The notes: a model not told the origin generated them from the letters alone. Counted from the stretch's first letter, positions 1 to 7,920 are shown. The stretch: 31,297 bases of DNA from an uncultured Akkermansia sp. (GCA_904501955.1 CAJGCY010000010.1:1-31297); one strand, 5' to 3'. Made by a program: numbers and translations.

Positions 1-156
1 CGTTTCGGCAAGCCTCAACGGTTCGCGGGTTCGGATTTGCTTTTTTACCCATTTCCTAGGGCTTACGCCCTAGGCTAAGTTAGGTCACCCGCTGACGCGG
101 GTTCAGAATTCCGCTCGCTGTCGCTCGCAAACTGTTCTTCAACTTCCAATTTATCG
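1..156. repeat. Intergenic palindromic repeat element, right part (copy A)
   Basis: This stretch has no credible gene. It holds short hairpins, such as CCTAGGGCTTACGCCCTAGG at about 55-74 and ACCCGCTGACGCGGGT at about 87-102, and the string CGCTCGCTGTCGCTCGC, which also occurs in the element at 4874-5139. It ends with TCAACTTCCAATTTATCG (139-156), matching the terminal inverted repeat of the other copies with one change. The left terminus is not recognisable and may lie outside the window. The rest of the interval to the first gene (157-238) shows nothing clear. Confidence 0.6.
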
Positions 157-238
157 TGCTGTTGGCTGCCTTTTGAAAACTTAGCCAAAAGGGGCGTGCT
201 TTTCTTTCACAGATGTGCATGAGACCGTCATTTTTTGC

Positions 239-267
239 TTTACATATCACGATAGTGCAGGTAGAAT
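239..267 (+). promoter_or_regulatory. Sigma70-type promoter of lipoprotein gene
   Basis: TTTACA at 239-244 and TAGAAT at 262-267 are separated by 17 bases. Transcription would start near 274, giving a leader of about 60 bases before the ATG at 334. The match is read by eye; there is no experimental support. Confidence 0.55.
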
Positions 268-333
268 AACAGACGCTTGTTAGGGCTGTAAGGCTCTTGT
301 GGGTAACTCTAATTGATAGAAAGTAAATTCAAG

Positions 334-828
334 ATGAAGACATTTGCATATTTGGGTTTTGCTGTGGTTCCGGCTATAGTGCTGAGCAGCTGCTCCTCCC
401 CGGAGGAGAGCGCAACCGCTGACGTTGTGGATTGCCTCGATTCACTGACGGAGCTGGTGCAGGACGTTCAGGATGAGGATTTGACAACGGCTATAGATGA
501 GCTGCACTCTTTCTTGGAGTCCGAGACTCCCGGCCTCGTTGCTGCTCTCGGTGATTTGGATGAAGCTCAGAAGGTGACCGTTATCAACAACGTGAAGCAG
601 AGCCCCGAGCTGGCAAAATTGATTGCGACCATTGAAGGCGCTCAGAAGTCTCCGCTCGTGCGGGTAACTGCTATGACCGGCCCGGAAAAGGTCGCTCAGC
701 AGATGTCTCTTGACACCAAGATGAAGATTGTGGACATCGCTGCCAACATTGCCAAGATTACGGTTGCCTTGGGCGTGGTTGACAGCGAGAATGTGCGCAA
801 AGCCTTGGAGGTTCGTCTGCCGCTCTGA
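334..828 (+). CDS. Small predicted lipoprotein, unknown function
   Basis: A 164-residue protein with a short hydrophobic signal segment ending in the lipobox LSSC, so the mature protein should be lipidated on cysteine and anchored in the envelope. The rest is acidic and predicted helical, with no motif I recognise (features such as DLTTAIDELHSF and GPEKVAQQMS). I chose the ATG at 334 over an in-frame TTG at 313 because ATG-Lys gives the usual signal-peptide start and the TTG has no ribosome-binding site. It stands alone between a promoter at 239-267 and a strong terminator at 860-896, and converges on the PEP-CTERM gene. Function cannot be named. Confidence 0.8.
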   Translation: MKTFAYLGFAVVPAIVLSSCSSPEESATADVVDCLDSLTELVQDVQDEDLTTAIDELHSFLESETPGLVAALGDLDEAQKVTVINNVKQSPELAKLIATIEGAQKSPLVRVTAMTGPEKVAQQMSLDTKMKIVDIAANIAKITVALGVVDSENVRKALEVRLPL

Positions 829-859
829 TGCGCTTCCTTCATAAAACTTAACAACATAC

Positions 860-896
860 AAAAAGCCGCTGACCCATTACAGGTCAGCGGCTTTTT
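860..896. terminator. Bidirectional intrinsic terminator
   Basis: A perfect stem AAAAAGCCGCTGACC / GGTCAGCGGCTTTTT with a seven-base loop lies between two convergent genes. It has T runs on both strands, so it can end both the lipoprotein transcript and the PEP-CTERM transcript. Confidence 0.92.
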
Positions 897-921
897 ACGA
901 AATGTCGTCTTTTCGTCGCTT

Positions 922-2580
922 TTACTTGCGACGACGGCGAGCAGCCAATGCAGCCAGAGCCAGCAGGCTCAGCGTTGCCGTGGCCGGCTCCGGCACGGTG
1001 CGGATGTCAACATTCGTTGCTACTACCTCACCGGCGCTGTTCTTGATGGTTACCTTGGTCTCACCATCGGCACCTACGATATACTGGTGCCCGGAATCGA
1101 GCACGTCGCCCGCGGTGTAGTTGTCGAGCACGATGATAATCTCTGCATTATCAAGCCCCTCGACGTCTGTTGCGTTGATGCTGGCGTTCTGAGACAGAAC
1201 AAGCTGTACTGCCTTTTGCACCTCATCTGCTGTAGCCAAGGTCATGACTGCTACCTCCTCAGCGGCCGCGATGTTTACCTCACCCAGCGTCAGGCTGCCA
1301 ACGGTAATCGAGCCATCTACATTGATGGTGCCACCCAGTGCCGTAATGTCTGCGAATTCTGCACCATCGTGTGCTGTCAGCTGGCCACCCGTCATGACGA
1401 TGTCCAACTCAATCGTACCCGCATTCTCTACGGAGCCAGCATCGCAAATAATCATGCGGTCTCGAGAGTCACCGCTGTCGTTAATGGTTGCCGTGGCTGC
1501 AACATTCACGTTGGCGTTGGCTCTGTAACCCACATACATCTCCTCGGTAACGTTCATCACGGCACCCTCATTGAGATTCACCTCTGTAACACTACCGTTG
1601 TCGACATAGTCGTAAGTTGTTTCAGATCCTAAGCCGAGGAAAGACCCCTTGTAGTTATTCAGATTAAGCGTAGCATTAGTTACGTTAATCTCAATCTTGG
1701 AGTCTTTGTAGGAACCGGTGTGCAGCTGACCATTGATGTTCATCACGGAGCCGCTCTCGACATTTACGGTAGAGGTACAACCTACGCTAAAGCCCAGCAG
1801 TACCGGAAGAGAGCTTGAAGCAAAAGAGGAGTTCTCTAATATGTTCAACTCACCGTGCCCCAAGGCGAACTCTTTAATGCCGGTAGCGACAAACTCGGAA
1901 TTGCCGGTTACTGTTACAACACCACGACCGAACTCAGCACCGTTAGCTCCGTCGCTGTACTCACCTACGAAACGATTTTCAAGATCGGTGTTGTCGCTGT
2001 TAGCTTTACCCAAAGCGCCTTGTGTTGTGGCATGTACTATTTGTACATGGGGAGAAAGCGGAGTGGAGCTGCCTGTTCTATAAGACTGATAGCCGATGAA
2101 GAAATAGTCCTGATTAGAGCCGACGTACTTGCCGCCGTTCTGGATAGTAAGAGAACCGTTGCCGTCAGCACCACCGATTGTTGTTGCAACCTCTACATTG
2201 GAGGTTACGGTGGCGTTGTCAATCGTCAATACGGAATTCTTACCTGCAACACTGAGCATGGTGGGGCTATCACCCTGTCTGTGCTGACCACCACCCTGGG
2301 TGTTGATGGTAACAGTGTTGTGGTAATCCGTGCCACCAATAATCAGCTCGCCTTCGCGAACATAGATGGCAGAACCGCTGGTTACATCGCCGGTAATCGT
2401 TGCTGTGCCGATGCCGTCCTTGGCATCAATCGTGTAACCTCCAACCTCATCAGCTTTGGTGCCCAATTGCATTATGCCTTCGGTTGTGATAGTTGTCGGT
2501 GTGTAATAACCAGCGTACGCTGAGTTTGTGGCGATGGCTGCAATAAGCGCTAAAAGTCCTTTAGGCAATCTCATTTTCAT
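922..2580 (-). CDS. PEP-CTERM sorted surface protein with beta-rich repeats
   Basis: A 552-residue secreted protein. Residues 1-24 form a signal peptide ending near AYA. The body is rich in Gly, Thr, Asn and Val, with short repeated beta-type phrases (GSLTIQNGG, STVNVESGSVMNING, TEVNLNEGAVMNV), typical of a right-handed beta-helix or passenger-like fold. The C-terminus has the motif VPEP, a hydrophobic stretch and RRRRK. This is the PEP-CTERM signal, in which the tail is known to be recognised by an exosortase after export. No exosortase gene is in the window. No catalytic motif is seen, so a surface or matrix structural role is the best guess. The leader carries a run of eight C on the coding strand (2632-2639). 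It shares the terminator at 860-896. Confidence 0.88.
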   Translation of the reverse strand: MKMRLPKGLLALIAAIATNSAYAGYYTPTTITTEGIMQLGTKADEVGGYTIDAKDGIGTATITGDVTSGSAIYVREGELIIGGTDYHNTVTINTQGGGQHRQGDSPTMLSVAGKNSVLTIDNATVTSNVEVATTIGGADGNGSLTIQNGGKYVGSNQDYFFIGYQSYRTGSSTPLSPHVQIVHATTQGALGKANSDNTDLENRFVGEYSDGANGAEFGRGVVTVTGNSEFVATGIKEFALGHGELNILENSSFASSSLPVLLGFSVGCTSTVNVESGSVMNINGQLHTGSYKDSKIEINVTNATLNLNNYKGSFLGLGSETTYDYVDNGSVTEVNLNEGAVMNVTEEMYVGYRANANVNVAATATINDSGDSRDRMIICDAGSVENAGTIELDIVMTGGQLTAHDGAEFADITALGGTINVDGSITVGSLTLGEVNIAAAEEVAVMTLATADEVQKAVQLVLSQNASINATDVEGLDNAEIIIVLDNYTAGDVLDSGHQYIVGADGETKVTIKNSAGEVVATNVDIRTVPEPATATLSLLALAALAARRRRK

Positions 2581-2657
2581 ATTTAGTTTTCGGTTAGAAA
2601 GGTTGTAGTTGTGGTCACTCTCGTGTTGTTAGGGGGGGGCGCACAGCTGCGCGCGAT

Positions 2658-2686
2658 ATGTTATCATGTTGTTTGTGCTCCGTAAA
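2658..2686 (-). promoter_or_regulatory. Probable promoter of PEP-CTERM gene
   Basis: Read on the minus strand: TTTACG (2681-2686), 17 bases, TAACAT (2658-2663). The leader would be about 70 bases and includes a GCGCA/TGCGC hairpin and an eight-base homopolymer (2632-2639). Neither hexamer is perfect. Confidence 0.4.
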
Positions 2687-2718
2687 GCCTAAAGTTGGAA
2701 AAATATGAGAAAAATATC

Positions 2719-2756
2719 AAAAAAAAGCCGATTCCTCAGAGGAATCGGCCTTTTTT
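2719..2756 (-). terminator. Intrinsic terminator of mrp
   Basis: Stem GCCGATTCC / GGAATCGGC (2727-2735 and 2741-2749) with a five-base loop, followed on the minus strand by eight T. It lies about 20 bases after the mrp stop codon. Confidence 0.9.
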
Positions 2757-2777
2757 AGGGAAAAGAGGAGCTGTAAT

Positions 2778-3854
2778 TTACTCGCCGAGCTGGCTGGCAA
2801 GCATGGAGGCTACGCCCTGGAAGGCGGCTGCTACCATGCTCTGGCCGGGGTCTTCGAGGGCGACGGGGTGGCCCTCATCACCGCAGGAGCGGGTCTTGAT
2901 GTCCAAGGGGATGCGGCCGAGCAGGGGGACGCCGAGCTTCTGAGCTTCGCGCTCGCCGCCGCCTTCGCCGAAGATGTTGTACACCAAGCCATCGCTGGGG
3001 CAGACAAAGTAGCTCATGTTCTCGATAAGGCCGAGGATGGGGGTCTCCACACGCTGGAAGAGGCCTACAGCCTTGCGGGCGTCGATGAGGGCGACCTCTT
3101 GTGGGGTGGTCACAATGACGGCGCCGGCGAGATCCACCGTCTGCACGATGGTGAGCTGAATATCGCCCGTGCCCGGAGGCATGTCAAGGATGAGGAAGTC
3201 CAGACCGCCCCACTCCACATCACGGAGGAACTGCTGCACGTAGCGGGTAGCGAGCGGGCCACGCACGGCTACGGGTGAAGCCTCATCAATCATTAAGCCC
3301 ATAGAGAGCAGCTTAATGCCGTGAGCCTCAACGGGGAGGAATTGCTCCTTCTCGGAGCAGCCGGGGCGCTCCTTGGTGCCGAACATGAGCGCCATGGAGG
3401 GGCCGTAAATGTCCAAGTCCAGCAAGCCGACCTTGTAGCCCAAGCGGGAGAGGGCAACAGCGAGGTTGGCGGAAACCGTGCTCTTGCCCACGCCACCCTT
3501 GCCGGAGGCAACGGCAATCACGTGCTTCACGCCGGGTACGCTGGACTTCCAGTCCGCAGGATCATCATTAGCGGAGGCTTTCTTCACGCTCTTGGGGGCG
3601 TGGTGCTCGATGTTCACATCCAGCTGCTTCACGCCGGGAAGCTCCTTCACCACAGCCATCACGTTCTCATAAATGTAGCGGGGAACATCAGCGTTCTTAC
3701 TTTCAATAATGAGCTCCACCACCACGGCGCCGCCCTCATTCACGACGATGTCTTTCACCAGACCGAAGGAAACGATATCGCGGCTGAAACCCGGATATTT
3801 TACAGTTGTCAGAGCCGCGCGAATCAGCGCGGGCGTTAATTGCGGTTCACTCAT
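2778..3854 (-). CDS. mrp: Mrp/ApbC-family Fe-S cluster carrier ATPase
   Basis: A 358-residue P-loop protein. An N-terminal MIP18/DUF59 domain (about 5-85) is joined to a ParA/MinD-like ATPase. The deviant Walker A is GKGGVGKS (118-125), followed by DLDIYGPS and DMPPGTGD. The family carries and transfers Fe-S clusters in the cytosol as a dimer. Canonical members use a CxxC near the C-terminus; here the matching site reads CPSD (C285), so the second cysteine is missing. I start at the ATG at 3854 rather than the in-frame ATG at 3887: AGGA lies six to nine bases upstream of 3854, and the promoter at 3878-3906 would start the RNA at about 3871, downstream of 3887. It is monocistronic, divergent from rpmI. 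Confidence 0.93.
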   Translation of the reverse strand: MSEPQLTPALIRAALTTVKYPGFSRDIVSFGLVKDIVVNEGGAVVVELIIESKNADVPRYIYENVMAVVKELPGVKQLDVNIEHHAPKSVKKASANDDPADWKSSVPGVKHVIAVASGKGGVGKSTVSANLAVALSRLGYKVGLLDLDIYGPSMALMFGTKERPGCSEKEQFLPVEAHGIKLLSMGLMIDEASPVAVRGPLATRYVQQFLRDVEWGGLDFLILDMPPGTGDIQLTIVQTVDLAGAVIVTTPQEVALIDARKAVGLFQRVETPILGLIENMSYFVCPSDGLVYNIFGEGGGEREAQKLGVPLLGRIPLDIKTRSCGDEGHPVALEDPGQSMVAAAFQGVASMLASQLGE

Positions 3855-3877
3855 ACTAATTCCTAAAAGTTGGGGGT

Positions 3878-3906
3878 AATTTAGCATAAATCGGGGCAGA
3901 GTTCAA
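3878..3906 (-). promoter_or_regulatory. Sigma70-type promoter of mrp
   Basis: Minus strand TTGAAC (3901-3906), 17 bases, TAAATT (3878-3883). Predicted RNA start near 3871, about 17 bases before the ATG at 3854. This position rules out the longer open frame. Confidence 0.65.
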
Positions 3907-4001
3907 GCTTCAATTGTGCCAGCGCGAGCGTAAATGTGTGGGGTGAAAGCCACAACTTACTGCACGGAGTATGTTTTTTTGCAAAAATCGCATTATTTTT
4001 C

Positions 4002-4029
4002 TTGCCAAATAGAAAAAAAGGAGTATTAT
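4002..4029 (+). promoter_or_regulatory. Promoter of rpmI, nearly leaderless
   Basis: TTGCCA (4002-4007), 16 bases, TATTAT (4024-4029). Only nine bases separate the -10 box from the rpmI ATG at 4039, so the RNA would begin about three bases before it. An AGGAG at 4018-4022 lies between the two boxes, 16 bases from the ATG, and would not be in such a transcript. Confidence 0.5.
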
Positions 4030-4038
4030 CTCTGCACC

Positions 4039-4248
4039 ATGACTCGAAAAGGTGGTATCAACAAGACGCGTAAGGCTGTTGCCAAGCGTTTCAAGGTGAC
4101 CGGCTCGGGCAAGGTTCTGCGTCGCAAGCAGGGTAAGCGTCACATCCTCCAGAAGAAGTCCAGCAAGCGCAAGCGCGCTTTGGGCAAACCCGCTCTGGTG
4201 GACGCCACCCAGGTTTGGGCCGTTAAGCAGAACATGCCCTTCGCTTAA
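4039..4248 (+). CDS. rpmI: Large ribosomal subunit protein bL35
   Basis: A 69-residue very basic protein. The N-terminal phrase KTRKAVAKRFKVTGSGKV, the following RRKQGKRH and the block KSSKRKRALGK are characteristic of bL35, a component of the 50S subunit. An in-frame extension runs upstream to 3934, but homology begins at MTRKGGINKTRKA, so the ATG at 4039 is the start. It is followed by rplT after a 153-base gap, as in the classical infC-rpmI-rplT cluster. infC is not here; the upstream neighbour is the divergent mrp. Length and charge are normal. Confidence 0.95.
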   Translation: MTRKGGINKTRKAVAKRFKVTGSGKVLRRKQGKRHILQKKSSKRKRALGKPALVDATQVWAVKQNMPFA

Positions 4249-4401
4249 AACCGAGGAACATGGCCACAAGCCAAGTCCCGCCCGCTATTCGGGCGGCCTT
4301 CATGCAGCCTTCCCGGCGTAATTTTCGCCGCGGATAGAACGGACGAGACTGCAGGGAGGTGAGGAAGAACAGTCCGCTCAAAATAGACAAGATAAAATAC
4401 T
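4249..4401 (+). promoter_or_regulatory. Structured rpmI-rplT spacer, candidate L20 leader
   Basis: The 153-base spacer is unusually long for these two partners and can fold. Visible stems are CGCCCG/CGGGCG (about 4279-4296) and CGGCG/CGCCG (about 4314-4330). There is also a long-range GCGGA/TCCGC pairing that would enclose a purine-rich strand GGGAGGTGAGGAAGAA just before the rplT start region. In several bacteria bL20 is known to repress its own operon by binding an mRNA structure. That this spacer does so is inference. No known leader family was recognised by eye. Confidence 0.35.
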
Positions 4402-4785
4402 ATGGCACGTGCTACAAATGGGCCGGCTTCTCGCGCCCGCCGCAAGCGCATCCTGCTTCGCGCCAAGGGCTTCCGCGGTTTCCGCAGCAAGCTCTTCCGC
4501 TACGCTAAGGATGCCGTATACAAAGCATGGCAGTATGAGTACCGCGACCGCAAGAAGAGGAAGGGTCAATTCCGCCGCCTCTGGACTGCTCGTATCTCTG
4601 CCGCTGTGCGTCCCCTCGGTCTGACCTACTCCCGCTTCATGGAGGGTCTCAAGGCTGCTAACGTTGATCTGGACCGCAAGTCCCTGTCCGAGCTGGCTGT
4701 CGCCAACCCGGAGGCTTTCAAGGCTGTTTTCGAGCTCGCCAAGAAGGCTATCGACGCCAAGGAGGGTGCTGCTCTCAAGGCATAA
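4402..4785 (+). CDS. rplT: Large ribosomal subunit protein bL20
   Basis: A 127-residue basic protein. It contains the bL20 signatures RRKRILLRAKGFRG, YAKDAVYKAWQYEYRDRKKRKGQFRRLW and RISAAVRPLGLTYSRFM. bL20 binds 23S rRNA early in 50S assembly and often regulates its own operon. Length is slightly above the usual 115-120 because of an Ala/Lys-rich tail. There is no clear Shine-Dalgarno before the ATG (GATAAAATACT). It ends in a strong terminator at 4819-4848. Confidence 0.96.
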   Translation: MARATNGPASRARRKRILLRAKGFRGFRSKLFRYAKDAVYKAWQYEYRDRKKRKGQFRRLWTARISAAVRPLGLTYSRFMEGLKAANVDLDRKSLSELAVANPEAFKAVFELAKKAIDAKEGAALKA

Positions 4786-4818
4786 GAAGCTGTTCCGAAC
4801 AGTAATTCATTTAATAAT

Positions 4819-4848
4819 GGGTGTTCCCCCCGGGGAACACCCTTTTTT
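4819..4848 (+). terminator. Intrinsic terminator of rpmI-rplT
   Basis: Eleven-base stem GGGTGTTCCCC / GGGGAACACCC (4819-4829 and 4832-4842) followed by six T. It lies 33 bases after the rplT stop. Confidence 0.93.
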
Positions 4849-4873
4849 GCGTCGCCTCCGCTTGCCATCAGCC

Positions 4874-5139
4874 CGATAAATCAGAAGTTGACGATTAGTT
4901 GGCGAGCCGCAGGCAAGCGGAATTCGGAGCCCCTTACGGGGCTTCAAGTTAGGCGGCATGCGCCCGCGGTAATACACATTTCAGTTCGCCTACGGCTCAC
5001 GCGAACGTTCGTTGTCACTCACGCGAACGCTTGGGGCTTACGCCCCTACACGCGAACGCTCGCTGTCGCTCGCGCGAACGTTCGACCTAACGGCCTCACG
5101 CGAGGAGCACCTAACGGTGCTCCAAATTCCGATTTATCG
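4874..5139. repeat. Intergenic palindromic element with terminal inverted repeats (copy B)
   Basis: The left end CGATAAATCAGAAGTTGA (4874-4891) and the right end AATTCCGATTTATCG (5125-5139) are inverted copies of each other with small changes. The inside is a mosaic of short hairpins with TTAC or CTAACG-type loops: AGCCCC TTAC GGGGCT at 4928-4943, GGGGCTTACGCCCC near 5035, GGAGCACCTAACGGTGCTCC near 5104-5123. It also has a partial direct repeat of GCGAACG(T/C)TCG(T/C)TGTC. No target-site duplication is evident. There is no protein-coding signal. The remaining spacer to 5262 shows only a weak possible -35 (TTGAAA at 5191). Confidence 0.75.
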
Positions 5140-5262
5140 CAGGGCGCAACGGCGAAAATTTAACCGTGAGGGTAGCTTTTAACGCACCGATTGAAAAAAT
5201 GGTGAACAAAACGTGTAGAGCACCCGTCTAGCTAGTATCAGAACCAAATCACACCACAAATT

Positions 5263-5922
5263 ATGAATACAGAATACTACATTGCAAACAAAGGCGCAAA
5301 CAAGGTAGCAGGTCCTTTTTATTCTCAATTCGAAGCTGAAGCAAAGCTCCGCGAATATCCCGGCGGTGAGATAGTGCCCGTTTATAACCTGACGGAGGAG
5401 GAGGTAAAGCTGCGTGAGCGCGGTCCGATTGCCCATTTCTTTTGGATGACCATCTCCGTACTGCTGCTGTGCGGTATCATGGGCTGGTGCGGTTATAGCT
5501 GTTACCGAACCTATCAAAAATGCAGCACCGTCAAGAACTGGGTAGCGACACCTGCTAGCTTGACCATCAGCAACATCACAGAAGAGAAACAATACTTCGT
5601 GGCAACGGAATGGACTCTGAGCGGCGCTTTCGAATACGAGGTCGGCGGGCAAAAGTACACGTCTTATGACATGGGTGTTTATGAGAATGGGAATGTAAAG
5701 GCTCTCATGTATGATGAAAAAAATTACAAAGTACACCAGAACGTAACATGCTATGTGAACCCTGCGAATCCTGAGGATGCCGTTCTGTTCAATAATGCGG
5801 GCGGTGGCACCTGGACGTACTGCTTATGCGGCTTGGGGGTGCTGGCGGGTATCATCGGTTTGGTCTCCTTGCGCCGCAAATGCGAGGAACGCGCCTTCTT
5901 GCGCACGCTCAACTTGCTGTAA
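5263..5922 (+). CDS. DUF3592-like two-helix membrane protein
   Basis: A 219-residue protein. Residues 1-50 are soluble (YYIANKGANKVAGPFY, possibly a small GYF-like display domain). A transmembrane helix follows at about 58-80. An extracytoplasmic beta-rich domain then begins after VKNWVATPASLTIS and ends with the phrase CYVNPANPEDAVLF. A second helix follows at about 185-203, then a short basic tail. W-x-x-T-P-A and the late Y-x-NPxNPxxAVL are the hallmarks of DUF3592, a family with no known function. It is monocistronic downstream of repeat copy B and convergent with rlmN. Another DUF3592-like gene lies at 9450-10205. Confidence 0.75.
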   Translation: MNTEYYIANKGANKVAGPFYSQFEAEAKLREYPGGEIVPVYNLTEEEVKLRERGPIAHFFWMTISVLLLCGIMGWCGYSCYRTYQKCSTVKNWVATPASLTISNITEEKQYFVATEWTLSGAFEYEVGGQKYTSYDMGVYENGNVKALMYDEKNYKVHQNVTCYVNPANPEDAVLFNNAGGGTWTYCLCGLGVLAGIIGLVSLRRKCEERAFLRTLNLL

Positions 5923-5942
5923 GCGCTATCCGCTATGCGGGC

Positions 5943-5988
5943 AGAGGAGCAGGAGGCTCAGTGTTTTTGCTGAGCGTTCTGCTCCTCT
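5943..5988. terminator. Convergent hairpin overlapping the rlmN stop codon
   Basis: An imperfect inverted repeat, AGAGGAGCAG...GCTCAG / CTGAGC...CTGCTCCTCT, with a T-rich loop (TGTTTTTG). It spans the 3' ends of the plus-strand DUF3592 gene and the minus-strand rlmN, including the rlmN stop codon. No T run follows on either strand, so it may be an mRNA-stabilising or weak terminating hairpin. Confidence 0.4.
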
Positions 5989-7034
5989 CTGCGCAGGCGG
6001 AGCTGCCCGCAAGCGGCGTTGATATCATGCCCTTTCTCGTAGCGCATGGTGACGGGCACACCTTTGGCAATGAGCGTTTTGCAGAAGAAACGGCATGCTG
6101 CTTCCGTGGGGCGCACCCAGGGGAGTCCTTCCACCGTGTTGTAGGGGATAAGGTTGACCTTCGCGTTGAGCAAGTGGGCAATGCGGGCGAGTTTGTCTAC
6201 CTCGGGGAGCATGGCGTTAACATCCTGAATGAGGATGTACTCAAGCGTTATCTTGTGCTTGCTGGTGCGCGTCCACTCTTGCAGGGCGGGGATGAGCTCA
6301 CCCAGCGGCCATTTTTTGTTGACGGGCATGATTTGGTTGCGCACTTCATCACATGCGCCGTGCAGTGAGACGGCAAGGCGCAGCGGGCGCCCGAAGGCTG
6401 CCAAGCGCTTGAGCCCCGGCACATTGCCTGAGGTGGAGATGGTGATATGGCGGGCGCCGATGTTGAGGGAGTGCTCATCCATAATGATGGTGAGCGCGGG
6501 CAGCAGGTTGTCCATGTTCGCCAGGGGCTCGCCCATGCCCATGAACACGAGGTTATCCACCCGCGTGCCGCTTATCTCCTCCGCAGCGAGGATTTGACCT
6601 ATAATCTCCGCCGTGGTCAGGTTACGCGTAAGCCCCAGCAGGCCACTGGCGCAGAACTTGCATCCGAAGGCGCAACCCACTTGCGAGGAAACGCAAAGGG
6701 TGATGCGGTCACTGTGAGCGCCGCCTTGCCCCACGGCTGCGGGGATGATGACGGACTCCACCAAGTGCCCGTCGCGCATGCGTGAGAGGAACTTGCGGGT
6801 GCCGCCGGTGGAGCTGGCGCTTACCTCCACCACCTGTAGGGGGCGCAGGGTGTAGTGGGCTACCAGCTGCTCGCGCAGGGCAGGGGGCAGATTAGTCATC
6901 TGCTCAAAATCCGTAGCGCGGTGCTTCCAAATCCACTCTTGCAACTGCTTGGCACGGAAGGGCTTTTGCCCCAGCTCGCACACCAGTTGTTGCAGTTTGT
7001 CAGGCGTGTAGCCCAGCAAGCAGTTGTCTTCCAT
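5958..7034 (-). CDS. rlmN: Dual-specificity 23S rRNA/tRNA adenine-C2 methyltransferase RlmN
   Basis: A 358-residue radical-SAM enzyme that makes 2-methyladenosine at 23S A2503 and in some tRNAs. The CxxxCxxC cluster motif is CAFGCKFC (C121, C125, C128). The two extra RlmN cysteines are present, C114 in LCVSSQVG and C342 in INAACGQL, which form and resolve the methyl-Cys intermediate. GMGEPL and the SAM-binding STSG region are intact. It is the last gene of ribH-nusB-ftsY-rlmN, eight bases after ftsY. The start at 7034 fits family length. Confidence 0.95.
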   Translation of the reverse strand: MEDNCLLGYTPDKLQQLVCELGQKPFRAKQLQEWIWKHRATDFEQMTNLPPALREQLVAHYTLRPLQVVEVSASSTGGTRKFLSRMRDGHLVESVIIPAAVGQGGAHSDRITLCVSSQVGCAFGCKFCASGLLGLTRNLTTAEIIGQILAAEEISGTRVDNLVFMGMGEPLANMDNLLPALTIIMDEHSLNIGARHITISTSGNVPGLKRLAAFGRPLRLAVSLHGACDEVRNQIMPVNKKWPLGELIPALQEWTRTSKHKITLEYILIQDVNAMLPEVDKLARIAHLLNAKVNLIPYNTVEGLPWVRPTEAACRFFCKTLIAKGVPVTMRYEKGHDINAACGQLRLRREEQNAQQKH

Positions 7035-7042
7035 GGCAAAAA

Positions 7043-7891
7043 TCAGAGTATGCTGTTGACGTACTGTTTGACATCAAACGGCAGCAGGTCGTCCTTGCCC
7101 TCACCCACGCCGAGCATGAGCGGCGAGATGTGCAGGGTATCCTGAATGGCTACCGCCACGCCGCCCTTGCCGGAGCCGTCCATCTTGGTAATCACTACGG
7201 CGTCAAGCGGGGTTGCTTTGTGGAACTCCATAGCCTGCATCAGCGCGTTGCCGCCGGTTGTGGCATCCACCACCAAGTAGCAGGCGTGTGGGGCGGTGAC
7301 GTCTTGCTTGGCAATGGAGCGGCGGATTTTGGAGAGCTCCTCCATCAGGTTATGGCGGGTGTGCAAGCGGCCTGCGGTATCGCAGATGACGTAGTCAAAG
7401 CCGTTGTTGATGGCGCGGGTGTGCGCCTCATAGCACACGGAGGCGGGGTCTTGGTTCGGGTTACCTTTGTACATGGGGACGCTGAGCTTGTCTGCCCAGC
7501 TTTGCAGCTGCTCTACGGCTGCTGCACGGAAGGTATCCGCCGCGGCGAGCAACACCTTGTAGCCCTGCTTCTGCAGGTGGTAAGCGAGCTTGGCACTGGT
7601 GGTGGTTTTACCCGCACCGTTCACGCCCACCATCATGAGCACGCAGGGCTTGCCGTCCTGCGGCTTGGGCAGCTGCGGCAGGTTCTCCGGGAAAGCGGCG
7701 CGCAACTGCGCTTTGATGTAATCCGCTATGTCACAAGCATCTTGCTCGTTGCGGTCGCGCAGCTCTTCTATTAACGGCAGCACACGCTTGGCGCCGATAT
7801 CTGCGGAGATGAGGTCAGCCTCCAGCTCATCCCAATCAATCTCAGGCTCGCCGAGGAACTTGTCAATCAGACGTGTGAAAAAGTTTGCCAT
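7043..7891 (-). CDS. ftsY: Signal recognition particle receptor FtsY
   Basis: A 282-residue SRP GTPase. The N domain (about 1-75) is followed by the G domain with GVNGAGKTTT (89-98), DTFRAAA, DTAGR and TKMDGSGKGG. It receives SRP-ribosome complexes at the inner membrane. The acidic A domain found in Escherichia coli FtsY is absent, leaving a minimal NG-type receptor as in many bacteria. The N-terminal MANFFTRLIDKFLG could be the amphipathic membrane-binding helix. It lies 29 bases downstream of nusB in the same operon. Confidence 0.95.
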   Translation of the reverse strand: MANFFTRLIDKFLGEPEIDWDELEADLISADIGAKRVLPLIEELRDRNEQDACDIADYIKAQLRAAFPENLPQLPKPQDGKPCVLMMVGVNGAGKTTTSAKLAYHLQKQGYKVLLAAADTFRAAAVEQLQSWADKLSVPMYKGNPNQDPASVCYEAHTRAINNGFDYVICDTAGRLHTRHNLMEELSKIRRSIAKQDVTAPHACYLVVDATTGGNALMQAMEFHKATPLDAVVITKMDGSGKGGVAVAIQDTLHISPLMLGVGEGKDDLLPFDVKQYVNSIL

Positions 7892-7920
7892 GGCTTTGAT
7901 TTGCGGTGTGTGTAGGGGGC

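Noticed and set aside
4345..4378. Resemblance to the RNase P RNA start (CTGCAGGGAGGTGAGGAAG and AGTCC)
   Set aside because: The full conserved GAGGAAAGTCCGG block is not present, and the 153-base spacer is far too short for RNase P RNA.
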